Assembly: GCA_934561555.1 (NCBI GenBank)
Contig: CAKTGQ010000029.1
Coordinates: forward strand, 1-19,808
DNA: 19,808 bases
Reading direction: 5' to 3'
From: an uncultured Faecalibacterium sp.
Lineage (GTDB): Bacteria; Bacillota; Clostridia; Oscillospirales; Ruminococcaceae
Positions 1-8,084 of the stretch are shown here, piece after piece. The notes beneath the pieces were generated by a model. The model was not told the origin of the DNA. It saw only the letters and a program-made list of their open reading frames with translations, and searched no databases. A program made the position numbers and the translations under genes. Numbering within the stretch: the stretch's first letter is position 1; each line of letters opens with the position of its first letter.

Positions 1-73
1 ACAGAAGTTAAGCTTACTTGTGCCGAAGATAGTTAGCTGGAAACGGCTTGTGAAAATAGGTAGTCGCCGACTT
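1..73 (+). rRNA. rrf: 5S ribosomal RNA, 3' part (truncated by window start)
   Basis: The first ~73 bases match the 3' two thirds of a bacterial 5S rRNA. The conserved loop ACAGAAGTTAAGC is at 1-13, a TGGAAACGGC-like segment is near 38-47, and the end GTAGTCGCCGAC (60-71) would pair with the missing 5' end. The exact 3' end is a guess to within a few bases. A rho-independent terminator follows within 10 bases, so this is the end of an rRNA operon whose 16S/23S genes lie off the left edge. Confidence 0.9.
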
Positions 74-80
74 AACAAAG

Positions 81-111
81 AGCTCTGAGATGAAAGTCTC
101 AGGGCTTTTTT
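81..111 (+). terminator. Rho-independent terminator of the rRNA operon
   Basis: A ten-base-pair stem (81-90 with 97-106, one G-U pair) closes a six-base loop and runs into six T residues at 106-111. It sits directly behind the 5S rRNA. The remaining bases 112-293 are AT-rich and hold only the promoter and leader of the next gene. Confidence 0.88.
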
Positions 112-194
112 ACGTATATAAGATGAATTTTTTATAAATAAAGCAAGATATAACTGAAAATTCATATTTTGTTAAAATACTTCATAGGAATTAG

Positions 195-223
195 TTGCAG
201 CTAAGGGATGCTTATGATACAAT
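195..223 (+). promoter_or_regulatory. Promoter for the glycosyltransferase gene
   Basis: TTGCAG (195-200) is a -35 box, followed by a 17-base spacer and TACAAT (218-223) as -10. A TG dinucleotide at 215-216 makes it an extended -10. Transcription would start near 230, giving a leader of about 64 bases before the GTG start at 294. Confidence 0.65.
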
Positions 224-293
224 AATAATACATTAATGTGATGAAAATGGGATTTGATGAGGATGTATTACAAAATGAAAGGAAGTAGTTGCG

Positions 294-1448
294 GTGAAAG
301 TGGCAATGATCGGGCACAAGGATTTTCCAAGTCGCTCGGGTGGTGTGGAGGTGATGGTCGGCGGGCTGGCTAGAAGTCTGGTAGAGCGCGGCTATGATGT
401 AACCGTGTATAACCGAGGTTTAGAAAAGCACCATAATGTGTACGATGTGGAGGGCGTTCACGCGCGGCGTGTATTTACCCTGCAAAAGCCTTCGTTGAAT
501 GCCACGGTCTACTCATTTCTGGCAACCTTTGATGCGCTGTTCCGGCGCTATGATGTGATCCATTACCACGCCATCGGGCCCAGCGTACCGCTGCTGATCG
601 CCAAACTGTTCGGCAAACACACCGTATGTACGGTGCACGGACTGAACTGGAAGGTAGACAAGTGGCGTGGCTTTGCAAGCCGTTACATGAAGCTGGGAGA
701 GCGGATCGCTGCAAAATATGCGGATGATCTGGTGGTGCTTTCGGAGACGGAGTGGAACTATTTTTTGCAGAAATATGACCGCGCATCCATTCTGATCCCC
801 AATGCCATCCGTTTTTATGAAAAACGCCCCTGTAATCTGATCTGGGAAAAATATGGGCTGGAGCAGGGAGAGTACATCCTGTATGTGGGGCGCATCTCGC
901 CGGAAAAGGGCACGATGGATCTGGTAGAGGGCTATTGCAAAGCCAATACAGGGAAAAAGCTTGCACTGGTCGGCCCGCTGGACGATAGCGAATATTGCAG
1001 AGAGGTACAGGAGCAGGCACGGAAGAACCCTAATATCATCATGACAGACTATCTGGTGGGCGACCCGCTGAAGGAGCTTTACAGCAACTGCGGGTTGTTT
1101 GTTCTGCCCAGCCACACCGAGGGACTTTCCCTGTCTTTGCTGGAGGCACTGTCCATCGGTGCACGGTGTCTGGTGAGCGATATCCCTGAGAATACGGTCG
1201 TGGCCGACATTTACGGTGCGGCCTTCAAACCGGAGGATACGGACGATCTTGCCCGGGCGCTGGAGCGGGAATGCGCACAGGAATACCCGGACGCAATGCG
1301 GCAGCAGCAGATCGAGTACGTCCATACAAATTTTGAGTACGATGTGATGCTGGACCGTTACGAGGAGGTCTATCATCATGTGGTGGGCGACCCGCTGAAG
1401 GCAATGCCCTCTACGCTGAAAGAAGAGAAAGCGTCGGTGAGTGCATAA
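294..1448 (+). CDS. Glycosyltransferase, family 4 type (GT-B fold)
   Basis: A retaining GT-B glycosyltransferase of 384 residues, the usual length for GT4 enzymes that add a sugar from a nucleotide donor to a cell-wall, capsule or exopolysaccharide acceptor; donor and acceptor cannot be read from the sequence. The N-terminal domain opens with a beta strand and the glycine-rich loop RSGGVEV (residues 14-20). HGLNWK is at 115-120. The C-terminal donor domain begins near YVGRISPEKG (197-206) and has the family E-x7-E motif, E276 and E284, in HTEGLSLSLLEAL. No signal peptide or membrane span is seen, so it is probably cytoplasmic and membrane-associated. The start is GTG at 294, with GGAAG eight bases upstream. 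It is monocistronic between the rRNA terminator and a shared hairpin, with no other polysaccharide genes nearby. GC content is lower than in the atp and glg genes, which may hint at separate ancestry. Confidence 0.88.
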   Translation: MKVAMIGHKDFPSRSGGVEVMVGGLARSLVERGYDVTVYNRGLEKHHNVYDVEGVHARRVFTLQKPSLNATVYSFLATFDALFRRYDVIHYHAIGPSVPLLIAKLFGKHTVCTVHGLNWKVDKWRGFASRYMKLGERIAAKYADDLVVLSETEWNYFLQKYDRASILIPNAIRFYEKRPCNLIWEKYGLEQGEYILYVGRISPEKGTMDLVEGYCKANTGKKLALVGPLDDSEYCREVQEQARKNPNIIMTDYLVGDPLKELYSNCGLFVLPSHTEGLSLSLLEALSIGARCLVSDIPENTVVADIYGAAFKPEDTDDLARALERECAQEYPDAMRQQQIEYVHTNFEYDVMLDRYEEVYHHVVGDPLKAMPSTLKEEKASVSA

Positions 1449-1460
1449 GCATAAGCAAAG

Positions 1461-1502
1461 AACGCCCCGGAAACGTTTGACAGCGTTTCCGGGGCGTTTT
1501 TT
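1461..1502. terminator. Bidirectional rho-independent terminator
   Basis: A perfect 15-bp stem (1461-1475 with 1484-1498) with an eight-base loop is followed by a T run (1497-1502). It ends the plus-strand glycosyltransferase gene and lies four bases beyond the stop codon of the convergent cls. The minus-strand side is followed by a mixed T-rich stretch, so it probably serves both genes, more strongly the plus-strand one. Confidence 0.9.
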
Positions 1503-1505
1503 CGT

Positions 1506-3122
1506 TTAAATCAGCGGGGCGATGAACTTGAGCACCATGCCCACCAGATGCAGCAGCTTTTTGCCCTGCCAGACGCTCTGGCGGGTTGGCTCCACCGTGC
1601 GGCACTGCGCCAGCGTATCCTGAAAATCGGCTTCAATGCGGGGCAGACAGTCCACGCCACGCATCCAGACTGCGTCTTCAAAGTGGTGGTACAGGCTGCG
1701 GTAATCCAGATTGATGGTGCCCACAACGGCCTCCTGCCCGTCCATGATCATCACCTTGGCGTGGGTGAAGCCGGGGAGCCACTCGCTGATCTTCACACCG
1801 GAGGACAGCAGCGGCAGGTAATGCGTTTTAGCCAGCGCATAGGCAAATACCTTGTCCGGCTTGCCGGGCAGGATCAGGTGCACGTCTACGCCGCGCTCGG
1901 CGGCAAAGCGCAGGGCGGTCTCCAGCTCGCCGTCCAGAATGAGGTAGGGCGTGATGATATGTACGCTGTGCCGGGCGCGGTTGAGCAGGTCGATGTAGAC
2001 CATCTCGCCCACCCGCTCGCCGTCCAACGGGCAGTCGCCGTAGGGGATGACAAAGCCCTTTGCCTGCGTTTGCGGGAGGGGGCGGGTGAGGAACTGCGCG
2101 AACTCCGGCTCCCGCTGGATGCTCCACATCTGCAAAAACAGTGCGGTCATGGTGCGCACGCCCTCGCCCTCCAGCATGACGGCGGCGTCCTTCCAGCGGC
2201 CGTATTTTTCAACGTGGTTGATGTACTCGTCAGCCAGATTCACGCCGCCGGTAAAGCCTACGCGGCCATCTACGACCAGAATCTTGCGGTGGTCGCGGTA
2301 GTTGTAGTGGGTGGAAACAAAGGGCGTGACCGGCGCAAACACCTTGCAGCGGATGCCCAGCGCTTCCAGCCGTCTGGGGTAGTCCCGAGGCAGGGTGGAG
2401 AACTCGCAGGTGCCGTCATACATCACCCGCACGTCCACGCCCTGCGCGGCTTTGCGCGCCAAAATTTCCAGAATGCGCCCCCACATCAGCCCTTCGTCAA
2501 TGATGAAGTATTCCAGAAAAATGTACTGGGTGGCGCTTTCCAGCTGGGGCAGCAGCGCGGCAAACTTGGCTTCTCCGCTGGGGAAATAGGTCACCTGCGT
2601 GTTTTCGTACACCGGAAAGCCGCCGCCCCGTCCGCGCAGATACTGCGCCAGAGAGGCCGCGCCGGGGCAGTCTGCGTCCAGCGCCTTGCCGGCCTTTTTG
2701 GGCTGCGGCAGCTGGCTGCGGGTCTGCCCTTCCAGCTCCATCAGGCGCTTTTTGAGCACCCGGTGGCCCACGTCCTCCTTGGTGTAGCAGAACAGCAGCA
2801 CGCCCAGCACCGGCGCCAGCGCTGTGACCACCAGCCACGGGATGCGCACGCTGTTATTCATGTCCTGATTGAGCAGGTAGACCATCATGGCTGCCGTGAC
2901 CAGCAAGGTGCCGCCCAAGTAGTGGGGCAGCAGACCGCTGAACCAGCGCATCAGGCTGAACAGCGCCCCGAATTGCAGCACCAGCAGCACCAGCACCAGC
3001 CCAAAACGGCTGAAAATGGCGTGGATGAGCCCTTTCTGGCCTTTGCGGAGCAGGCGGATGCCGCCGTCCTCAAAGACCCGGACCTTGCTTCTCATGGTGT
3101 GCTGCAATGTTTCTTTTGGCAT
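1506..3122 (-). CDS. cls: Cardiolipin synthase (phospholipase D family)
   Basis: Makes cardiolipin by transferring a phosphatidyl group between two phosphatidylglycerols (or a related donor) at the membrane. The 538-residue protein has three hydrophobic N-terminal segments (about residues 38-58, 70-85 and 94-112), then two phospholipase D domains. The catalytic HKD motifs H-x-K-x4-D are H278/K280/D285 and H454/K456/D461, each followed by the usual conserved G/N-rich stretch (GFTGGVNLAD; GTINLDYRSL). I chose the ATG at 3122 because an AGGACGG ribosome site lies just upstream, and the longer reading frame to 3380 crosses the udk leader and has no membrane-protein character. It is slightly longer than typical Clostridia Cls (about 480-515) because of the N-terminal segment. 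It diverges from udk and converges on the glycosyltransferase gene. Confidence 0.93.
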   Translation of the reverse strand: MPKETLQHTMRSKVRVFEDGGIRLLRKGQKGLIHAIFSRFGLVLVLLVLQFGALFSLMRWFSGLLPHYLGGTLLVTAAMMVYLLNQDMNNSVRIPWLVVTALAPVLGVLLFCYTKEDVGHRVLKKRLMELEGQTRSQLPQPKKAGKALDADCPGAASLAQYLRGRGGGFPVYENTQVTYFPSGEAKFAALLPQLESATQYIFLEYFIIDEGLMWGRILEILARKAAQGVDVRVMYDGTCEFSTLPRDYPRRLEALGIRCKVFAPVTPFVSTHYNYRDHRKILVVDGRVGFTGGVNLADEYINHVEKYGRWKDAAVMLEGEGVRTMTALFLQMWSIQREPEFAQFLTRPLPQTQAKGFVIPYGDCPLDGERVGEMVYIDLLNRARHSVHIITPYLILDGELETALRFAAERGVDVHLILPGKPDKVFAYALAKTHYLPLLSSGVKISEWLPGFTHAKVMIMDGQEAVVGTINLDYRSLYHHFEDAVWMRGVDCLPRIEADFQDTLAQCRTVEPTRQSVWQGKKLLHLVGMVLKFIAPLI

Positions 3123-3190
3123 TTTGACCGTCCTTTTTTGGGAATGTGTCGGAGGATGGCCTGCAAGCCCTGTCCAAATGACACATTTTG

Positions 3191-3268
3191 TGCTATGATA
3201 AAAGAGAAGAACTGTTGCCGGGCGGTAACAGCCCCGGGGCAGCAGAACATATACAAATCTATTATAAT
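3191..3268. promoter_or_regulatory. Candidate divergent promoter region for cls and udk
   Basis: The 205-base gap between cls and udk must hold promoters for both directions. An extended -10 TGcTATGAT lies at 3191-3199 on the plus strand, with a poor -35. The palindrome ATTATAAT at 3261-3268 offers a TATAAT box on either strand, again without a good -35. I cannot decide which is used; this marks the plausible region only. Confidence 0.35.
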
Positions 3269-3276
3269 CGATTCCC

Positions 3277-3300
3277 GCCGGTTTTTCCACAGAAACCGGC
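3277..3300 (+). promoter_or_regulatory. Hairpin in the udk leader
   Basis: GCCGGTTT (3277-3284) and AAACCGGC (3293-3300) form a perfect 8-bp stem with an 8-base loop, ending 28 bases before the udk ATG and just ahead of its AGAAGGAG ribosome site. It has no proper T run, so it is not a clear terminator. It may protect the mRNA or influence udk expression. Confidence 0.4.
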
Positions 3301-3327
3301 AGATTTTGTGCAGAAGGAGTTTGCATC

Positions 3328-3957
3328 ATGAACAACCTGATCATTGGCATCGCGGGCGGCTCGGGCAGCGGCAAGACCACCCTTTCGCTGCGGCTGAAGG
3401 AGCGCTTTGAGGAGGACGAGGTGCGGCTGATCTCCCACGACAGCTACTACAAGCGCCACGACGAGCTGCCCTATGAAGAGCGCTGCAAGCTGAATTACGA
3501 CCACCCGGACGCCTTCGACAACGCCCTGCTTATCTACCATTTGCAGGAGCTGAAGGCCGGACGCGCCATCGACTGCCCGGTGTACGATTACTCCAACCAC
3601 AACCGCAGCAATGAGGTGCAGCACATCGAGCCCGCCCCGGTGCTGATCGTGGAGGGCATTCTGCCCTTTGTAGAGCCGGAGCTGTGCGCCCTGTTCGATT
3701 ACAAGATCTTTGTGGATACGGACGCAGACGAGCGCATCCTGCGGCGCATCCTGCGGGACGTAAAGGAGCGCGGGCGCAGCCTGGACAGCGTGATCGACCA
3801 GTACCTTACCACGGTCAAGCCGATGCACGAAGCCTTTGTAGAGCCCAGCAAGCGCAACGCGGACATCATTGTGCCCAACGGCGGCGAGAACAGCACCGCT
3901 GTGGAGATGCTTGCGCACCACATCCGCACCCTGATCGAAAAAGCAAATATGCAGTAA
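3328..3957 (+). CDS. udk: Uridine kinase
   Basis: Phosphorylates uridine (and usually cytidine) to the monophosphate with ATP or GTP, the key step of pyrimidine salvage in the cytoplasm. The 209-residue length is exactly that of the family. Visible motifs are the P-loop GGSGSGKTT (residues 10-18), HDSYY (37-41, with the nucleoside-binding Asp), NYDHPDAFD (56-64), YDYSNHNR (86-93), the Walker B-like LIVEGIL (106-112), and the arginine-rich lid around RDVKERGRS (133-141). The ATG at 3328 is preceded by AGAAGGAG at good spacing. The gene is transcribed alone and ends in a strong terminator. Confidence 0.96.
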   Translation: MNNLIIGIAGGSGSGKTTLSLRLKERFEEDEVRLISHDSYYKRHDELPYEERCKLNYDHPDAFDNALLIYHLQELKAGRAIDCPVYDYSNHNRSNEVQHIEPAPVLIVEGILPFVEPELCALFDYKIFVDTDADERILRRILRDVKERGRSLDSVIDQYLTTVKPMHEAFVEPSKRNADIIVPNGGENSTAVEMLAHHIRTLIEKANMQ

Positions 3958-3972
3958 TTTCCTGCCATGACA

Positions 3973-4021
3973 AAGGGGCGGTGCCGCACAATATGCTGTG
4001 CAGCACCGTCCCCTTATTTTT
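3973..4021 (+). terminator. Rho-independent terminator of udk
   Basis: A long GC-rich hairpin (3973-3990 with 3997-4015, one bulge and one mismatch) is followed by ATTTTTA. It begins 15 bases after the udk stop. The convergent secreted-protein gene stops at 4027, so the hairpin may also help end that transcript, but the minus-strand side lacks a good T run. Confidence 0.88.
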
Positions 4022-4026
4022 ATGCG

Positions 4027-4965
4027 TTATACGGCCACAAAGGTTACTTCTGTTTGCAATGCTCCCCTGTCAGAATAAGTTTCCCCCTCTGCTTTCAAGA
4101 GGACATCCGGGTAAAAATACCCGCCGTGCGTACTTACCACCGTTGTACCTACCGGAACAAACACAACCACTCCATTCAGCGTCCTTTGAATCGACTGGAT
4201 TGCTTGTGTTGTGGCCCACGACGAGGCATCGATATCTATAACGCGCTGTGAGGAACACTTCACCTCCACTCCTTCACCCTGATTCCGTTCCCAGTGTTCC
4301 TGCATAAATGACGTTTTACCCGTACCCGTCCACTGTCGTATATCTACCAGTTTCATCCGGTCATTAGGGATATCATATTTCAGGAGTTCTGTGTAATACT
4401 CTTTTTCCCCCTGATACTCTTCCTGACGTTTTCCTTTCTTGATATCCTTCAGGCTGATCTGTGCACCACGCTCTTTGCAGTCCAGATACTGCTGCATTGC
4501 CTCATTGAGTTCTTCCTGCCGGTCAGGAATCTGGGAAAGAATTTCCATCCGGAGTTCGGAAGCCATTGTAGCGTAATCTCGTTCTTCGCCGGTTTCCACT
4601 GGTCCCGCCCCCCAGCAACTTTGATAGGGGTGTTCTTTCCGGAGTGCGAGTTCAATGGCTGTGTCCAGATATTGTAAAAGCTTTTCTTTCTCTTCAATGG
4701 TCACAGTTTTATCTTCATTACAAAAATTTTTCACGAACCAGAAATCAGACGCATACAAATAGTAAGGCTCCGGACTATCCGGATACTTCTGCATCAAATC
4801 GTGCAATCCCTGCCAGTAACTTTCTGAATCATCATAATAAATGTTTTCCAGTTGCTTTACGTAGTCGGCATCTGCCTTAGCGCTTGCGGGCAGAGCCAGT
4901 GCTGTGGCCAGCATCGCAGTTGCCAACGCCAGTGCACCGGCGCGTTTCCAATCACTTTTCCGCAT
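4027..4965 (-). CDS. Secreted protein of unknown function, paralogue B
   Basis: I do not recognise the family. The 312-residue protein has a clear signal peptide: positive residues MRKSDWKR, a long Ala/Leu core, and a cleavage site after ALPASA near residue 29. There is no lipobox cysteine, so it should be exported free. The first half is helical and TPR-like in feel, with PDSPEPYYLYAS, an LDTAIELALR helix and an NEAMQQYLDC helix. After a charged linker comes WTGTGKTSF, and a C-terminal beta-rich part holds IQSIQRTLNGVVVFVPVGT and ends in VTFVAV. The same landmarks occur in the same order in the gene just upstream (5023-6015), so the two are tandem duplicates. The ATG at 4965 has AGGGAGGA upstream, and the 57-base gap to its partner shows no promoter, implying co-transcription. 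Base composition is clearly more AT-rich than the atp genes. Confidence 0.85.
   Translation of the reverse strand: MRKSDWKRAGALALATAMLATALALPASAKADADYVKQLENIYYDDSESYWQGLHDLMQKYPDSPEPYYLYASDFWFVKNFCNEDKTVTIEEKEKLLQYLDTAIELALRKEHPYQSCWGAGPVETGEERDYATMASELRMEILSQIPDRQEELNEAMQQYLDCKERGAQISLKDIKKGKRQEEYQGEKEYYTELLKYDIPNDRMKLVDIRQWTGTGKTSFMQEHWERNQGEGVEVKCSSQRVIDIDASSWATTQAIQSIQRTLNGVVVFVPVGTTVVSTHGGYFYPDVLLKAEGETYSDRGALQTEVTFVAV
4886..4952. repeat. 67-bp exact direct repeat, copy 1 (signal-peptide DNA)
   Basis: Bases 4886-4952 are identical to 5936-6002. Both copies encode the signal peptide core (WKRAGALALATAML... to PAS) of the tandem secreted proteins. Outside this block the two genes differ considerably. 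Confidence 0.93.
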
Positions 4966-5022
4966 AAGTTTGTCCTCCCTCTTTTGATTTGATTGGATTT
5001 TCTTCTGCCAGTTTCCTGCTTT

Positions 5023-6015
5023 TTATACGCCAACAAAGGTTACATTCCTACAACTAAGTGAAGCATCCTTCTTCACTATATACCCTCCTAGGCTATCACC
5101 CTGCAGCTTTACCTCTGTCCCAGCCGGAACGAATGCAACAATGCCATCCAGTGTCCGCTGGATCGACTGGATCGGTTTTGATGTGACCCAAACATATGTA
5201 TGCCAATCGTTCTCCTCTCGTATGCTCTCTCTGTCTTCTGCAATCGTTATCTGTTCAACATCGTCGCCCACATGCACTTCAAACGAGGTGGCTCCGGTGC
5301 CTGTCCACGCCCGAATCCTTGCCAACTCGGCACGGTCTTGCGGGATTTCCCTGTTCAGGCGTGTTGTGTAATATTCCCGGTAACTTTCCATACTATCTGC
5401 TGCGTACTGCCGTGCCTGTTCTTCCGATCCTCCATACGCCAACTCACGCTGCAAATAGAGAGCTTCCTCCTGCTCAATATCCTTCAGTCCAATCCGTGCG
5501 CCACGGTCCCCGCAGTCCAGATACTGCTGCATGGCCTCATTGAGTTCTGCCTGCCGCCCGGGCATACTGGAAAGGATCTCCACCCGCACTTTGGAAGCCA
5601 GCGTAGCGTAGTCCGGCTCTTCGCCAAGTTCCCATGGCGTATCATCTTGTCCGTAGCTCCACCGGCTTTGATAAGGATGGTCCGCCCGGAGTGCAAGTCC
5701 AATCGCGGTGTTGAGATACGACAAAGCTTCTTCCTTTTCTGCTTCTGACACAGCTTCTCCCCAGTTAAGTTTACTATTCCAAAGGTTGGACGCATAAAGA
5801 TAATACGGCTCCGGACTGTCCGGGTGCTCCTGCATCAGCTGCTGCATGCCCTGCCGGAAGGCCACCGGGGCAGACCATTCCTGCTCACAAAGTTCAGTCA
5901 GCCGCTGGGTATAGGCGGCATCTGCCGCCGCACTGGCGGGCAGAGCCAGTGCTGTGGCCAGCATCGCAGTTGCCAACGCCAGTGCACCGGCGCGTTTCCA
6001 ATTTGTTTTCCGCAT
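5023..6015 (-). CDS. Secreted protein of unknown function, paralogue A
   Basis: Unrecognised family; first gene of a two-gene unit with 4027-4965. The 330-residue protein has a signal peptide with predicted cleavage after ALPASA (near residue 29) and no lipobox. Landmarks shared with the paralogue are PDSPEPYYLYAS, LALRxxHPYQSxW, DYATxASxxRxEILS, ELNEAMQQYLDC, RGAxIxLKDI, IPxDR, WTGTGxTSF, SIQRTLxGxVxFVPxGT and a C-terminal VTFVxV. The N-terminal half looks like helical repeats and the C-terminal ~100 residues beta-rich, compatible with a binding protein rather than an enzyme; no catalytic signature is visible. It is about 18 residues longer than its partner, mainly in the central charged linker. 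The ATG at 6015 follows AAGGAGG, and a near-consensus promoter lies about 50 bases upstream. A surface or secreted role is inferred only from the signal peptide. Confidence 0.86.
   Translation of the reverse strand: MRKTNWKRAGALALATAMLATALALPASAAADAAYTQRLTELCEQEWSAPVAFRQGMQQLMQEHPDSPEPYYLYASNLWNSKLNWGEAVSEAEKEEALSYLNTAIGLALRADHPYQSRWSYGQDDTPWELGEEPDYATLASKVRVEILSSMPGRQAELNEAMQQYLDCGDRGARIGLKDIEQEEALYLQRELAYGGSEEQARQYAADSMESYREYYTTRLNREIPQDRAELARIRAWTGTGATSFEVHVGDDVEQITIAEDRESIREENDWHTYVWVTSKPIQSIQRTLDGIVAFVPAGTEVKLQGDSLGGYIVKKDASLSCRNVTFVGV
5936..6002. repeat. 67-bp exact direct repeat, copy 2 (signal-peptide DNA)
   Basis: Identical to 4886-4952, exactly 1050 bases apart, covering the export-signal codons of paralogue A. 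Confidence 0.93.
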
Positions 6016-6066
6016 TGTTTTTCCTCCTTATCGCAAAAAGAAGTGTTTTAGGGTTGATCTATTTGC

Positions 6067-6095
6067 AGAATACACCGGGTTTCCATCATTGTCAA
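6067..6095 (-). promoter_or_regulatory. Strong sigma-70-type promoter for the secreted pair
   Basis: On the minus strand TTGACA (6095-6090) is a perfect -35, followed by a 17-base spacer and TATTCT (6072-6067) as -10. Transcription would start near 6060, leaving a leader of about 45 bases with AAGGAGG before the ATG at 6015. It lies just past the atp operon terminator, so the pair is transcribed independently. Confidence 0.8.
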
Positions 6096-6157
6096 TCAGG
6101 AACGAAATTTTTGGGCATTTTCCCTGTTTTAACTATTTTTTCCTGTTCAGCATGCAC

Positions 6158-6195
6158 AAAAAAGAAGCCGCTTCCCGATTGGGGAAACGGCTTCT
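6158..6195 (-). terminator. Rho-independent terminator of the ATP synthase operon
   Basis: On the minus strand a 14-bp stem (6195-6182 with 6176-6163, one mismatch) closes a five-base loop and runs into six T residues (6163-6158). It starts ten bases after the atpC stop codon. Confidence 0.92.
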
Positions 6196-6204
6196 GCCGG
6201 TTGT

Positions 6205-6603
6205 TCAGTGGATAGAGGTACGCACCAGCGCACGCTTGAGGCGCGCCTGTGCCAGTTCGTACTCACGGTCGTTCAGGTTCTTGCGGGCAAGGGTCTCCTC
6301 GGCGCGCTTCTTGGATGCCTCCGCACGCGCTTGGTCGATGTCCTCGGCCCATTCCCAAGTGGTAGCCACCAGACGTACGTCCCCGTCCAGCACGCTGAGC
6401 AGGCCGCCCATGCAGGCTGCACGGCGGCGCTGACCGTCGGCATCCACAATGTGCGCCTCGCCCATGCCCAGTGCCGTGCAGTAATCGCCGTGCTTTGCCA
6501 GAATGGCGATATCGCCGTCGATGGCGCGGCAGACGATGCGCTCGGCCTGACCTTCAAAGGCGCAGCCGTCCGGCGTGACCACCGTCAGATGAAAGGTCGT
6601 CAT
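6205..6603 (-). CDS. atpC: ATP synthase F1 epsilon subunit
   Basis: Central-stalk subunit that binds gamma and the c-ring and can inhibit ATP hydrolysis through its C-terminal helices. The 132 residues show the expected two parts: an N-terminal beta sandwich (about 1-85, starting TFHLTVVTPDG, with ERIVCRAIDGDIAILAKHGD), then a charged helix-turn-helix (about 88-132) rich in Ala, Arg and Glu. The ATG lies three bases after the atpD stop codon and its AAGGGG ribosome site sits within the end of atpD, so the two are tightly coupled. It is the last gene of the operon. Confidence 0.95.
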   Translation of the reverse strand: MTTFHLTVVTPDGCAFEGQAERIVCRAIDGDIAILAKHGDYCTALGMGEAHIVDADGQRRRAACMGGLLSVLDGDVRLVATTWEWAEDIDQARAEASKKRAEETLARKNLNDREYELAQARLKRALVRTSIH

Positions 6604-6606
6604 GGC

Positions 6607-8004
<1,398 letters not shown>

Positions 8005-8037
8005 CTACAACTCCTTCTTGATAGGTTTTTCCGTTCA

Positions 8038-8084
8038 AGCTCCCCCTTCGGGGGAGCTGCCGCCGTCAGGCGGCTGAGAGGGTC
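8038..8084. repeat. REP-like double-hairpin element between atpG and atpD
   Basis: Two adjacent perfect hairpins fill the gap. The first is AGCTCCCCC / GGGGGAGCT (8038-8046 with 8050-8058, three-base loop); the second is GCCGCC / GGCGGC (8059-8064 with 8069-8074, loop GTCA). A CCCTCTCAG-type border (minus strand) abuts the atpG stop codon. From memory, closely similar CCCTCTCAG...GCTCCCCC elements are dispersed in Faecalibacterium-type genomes. Only one copy is in this window, so calling it a repeat is inference. Confidence 0.6.

Noticed and set aside
4027..4965. GTGKTS in paralogue B as a possible P-loop
   Set aside because: The required Gly five residues before the GKT glycine is missing, and the paralogue has GTGATS, so the Lys is not conserved. 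The protein is also exported, where an ATPase is unlikely.
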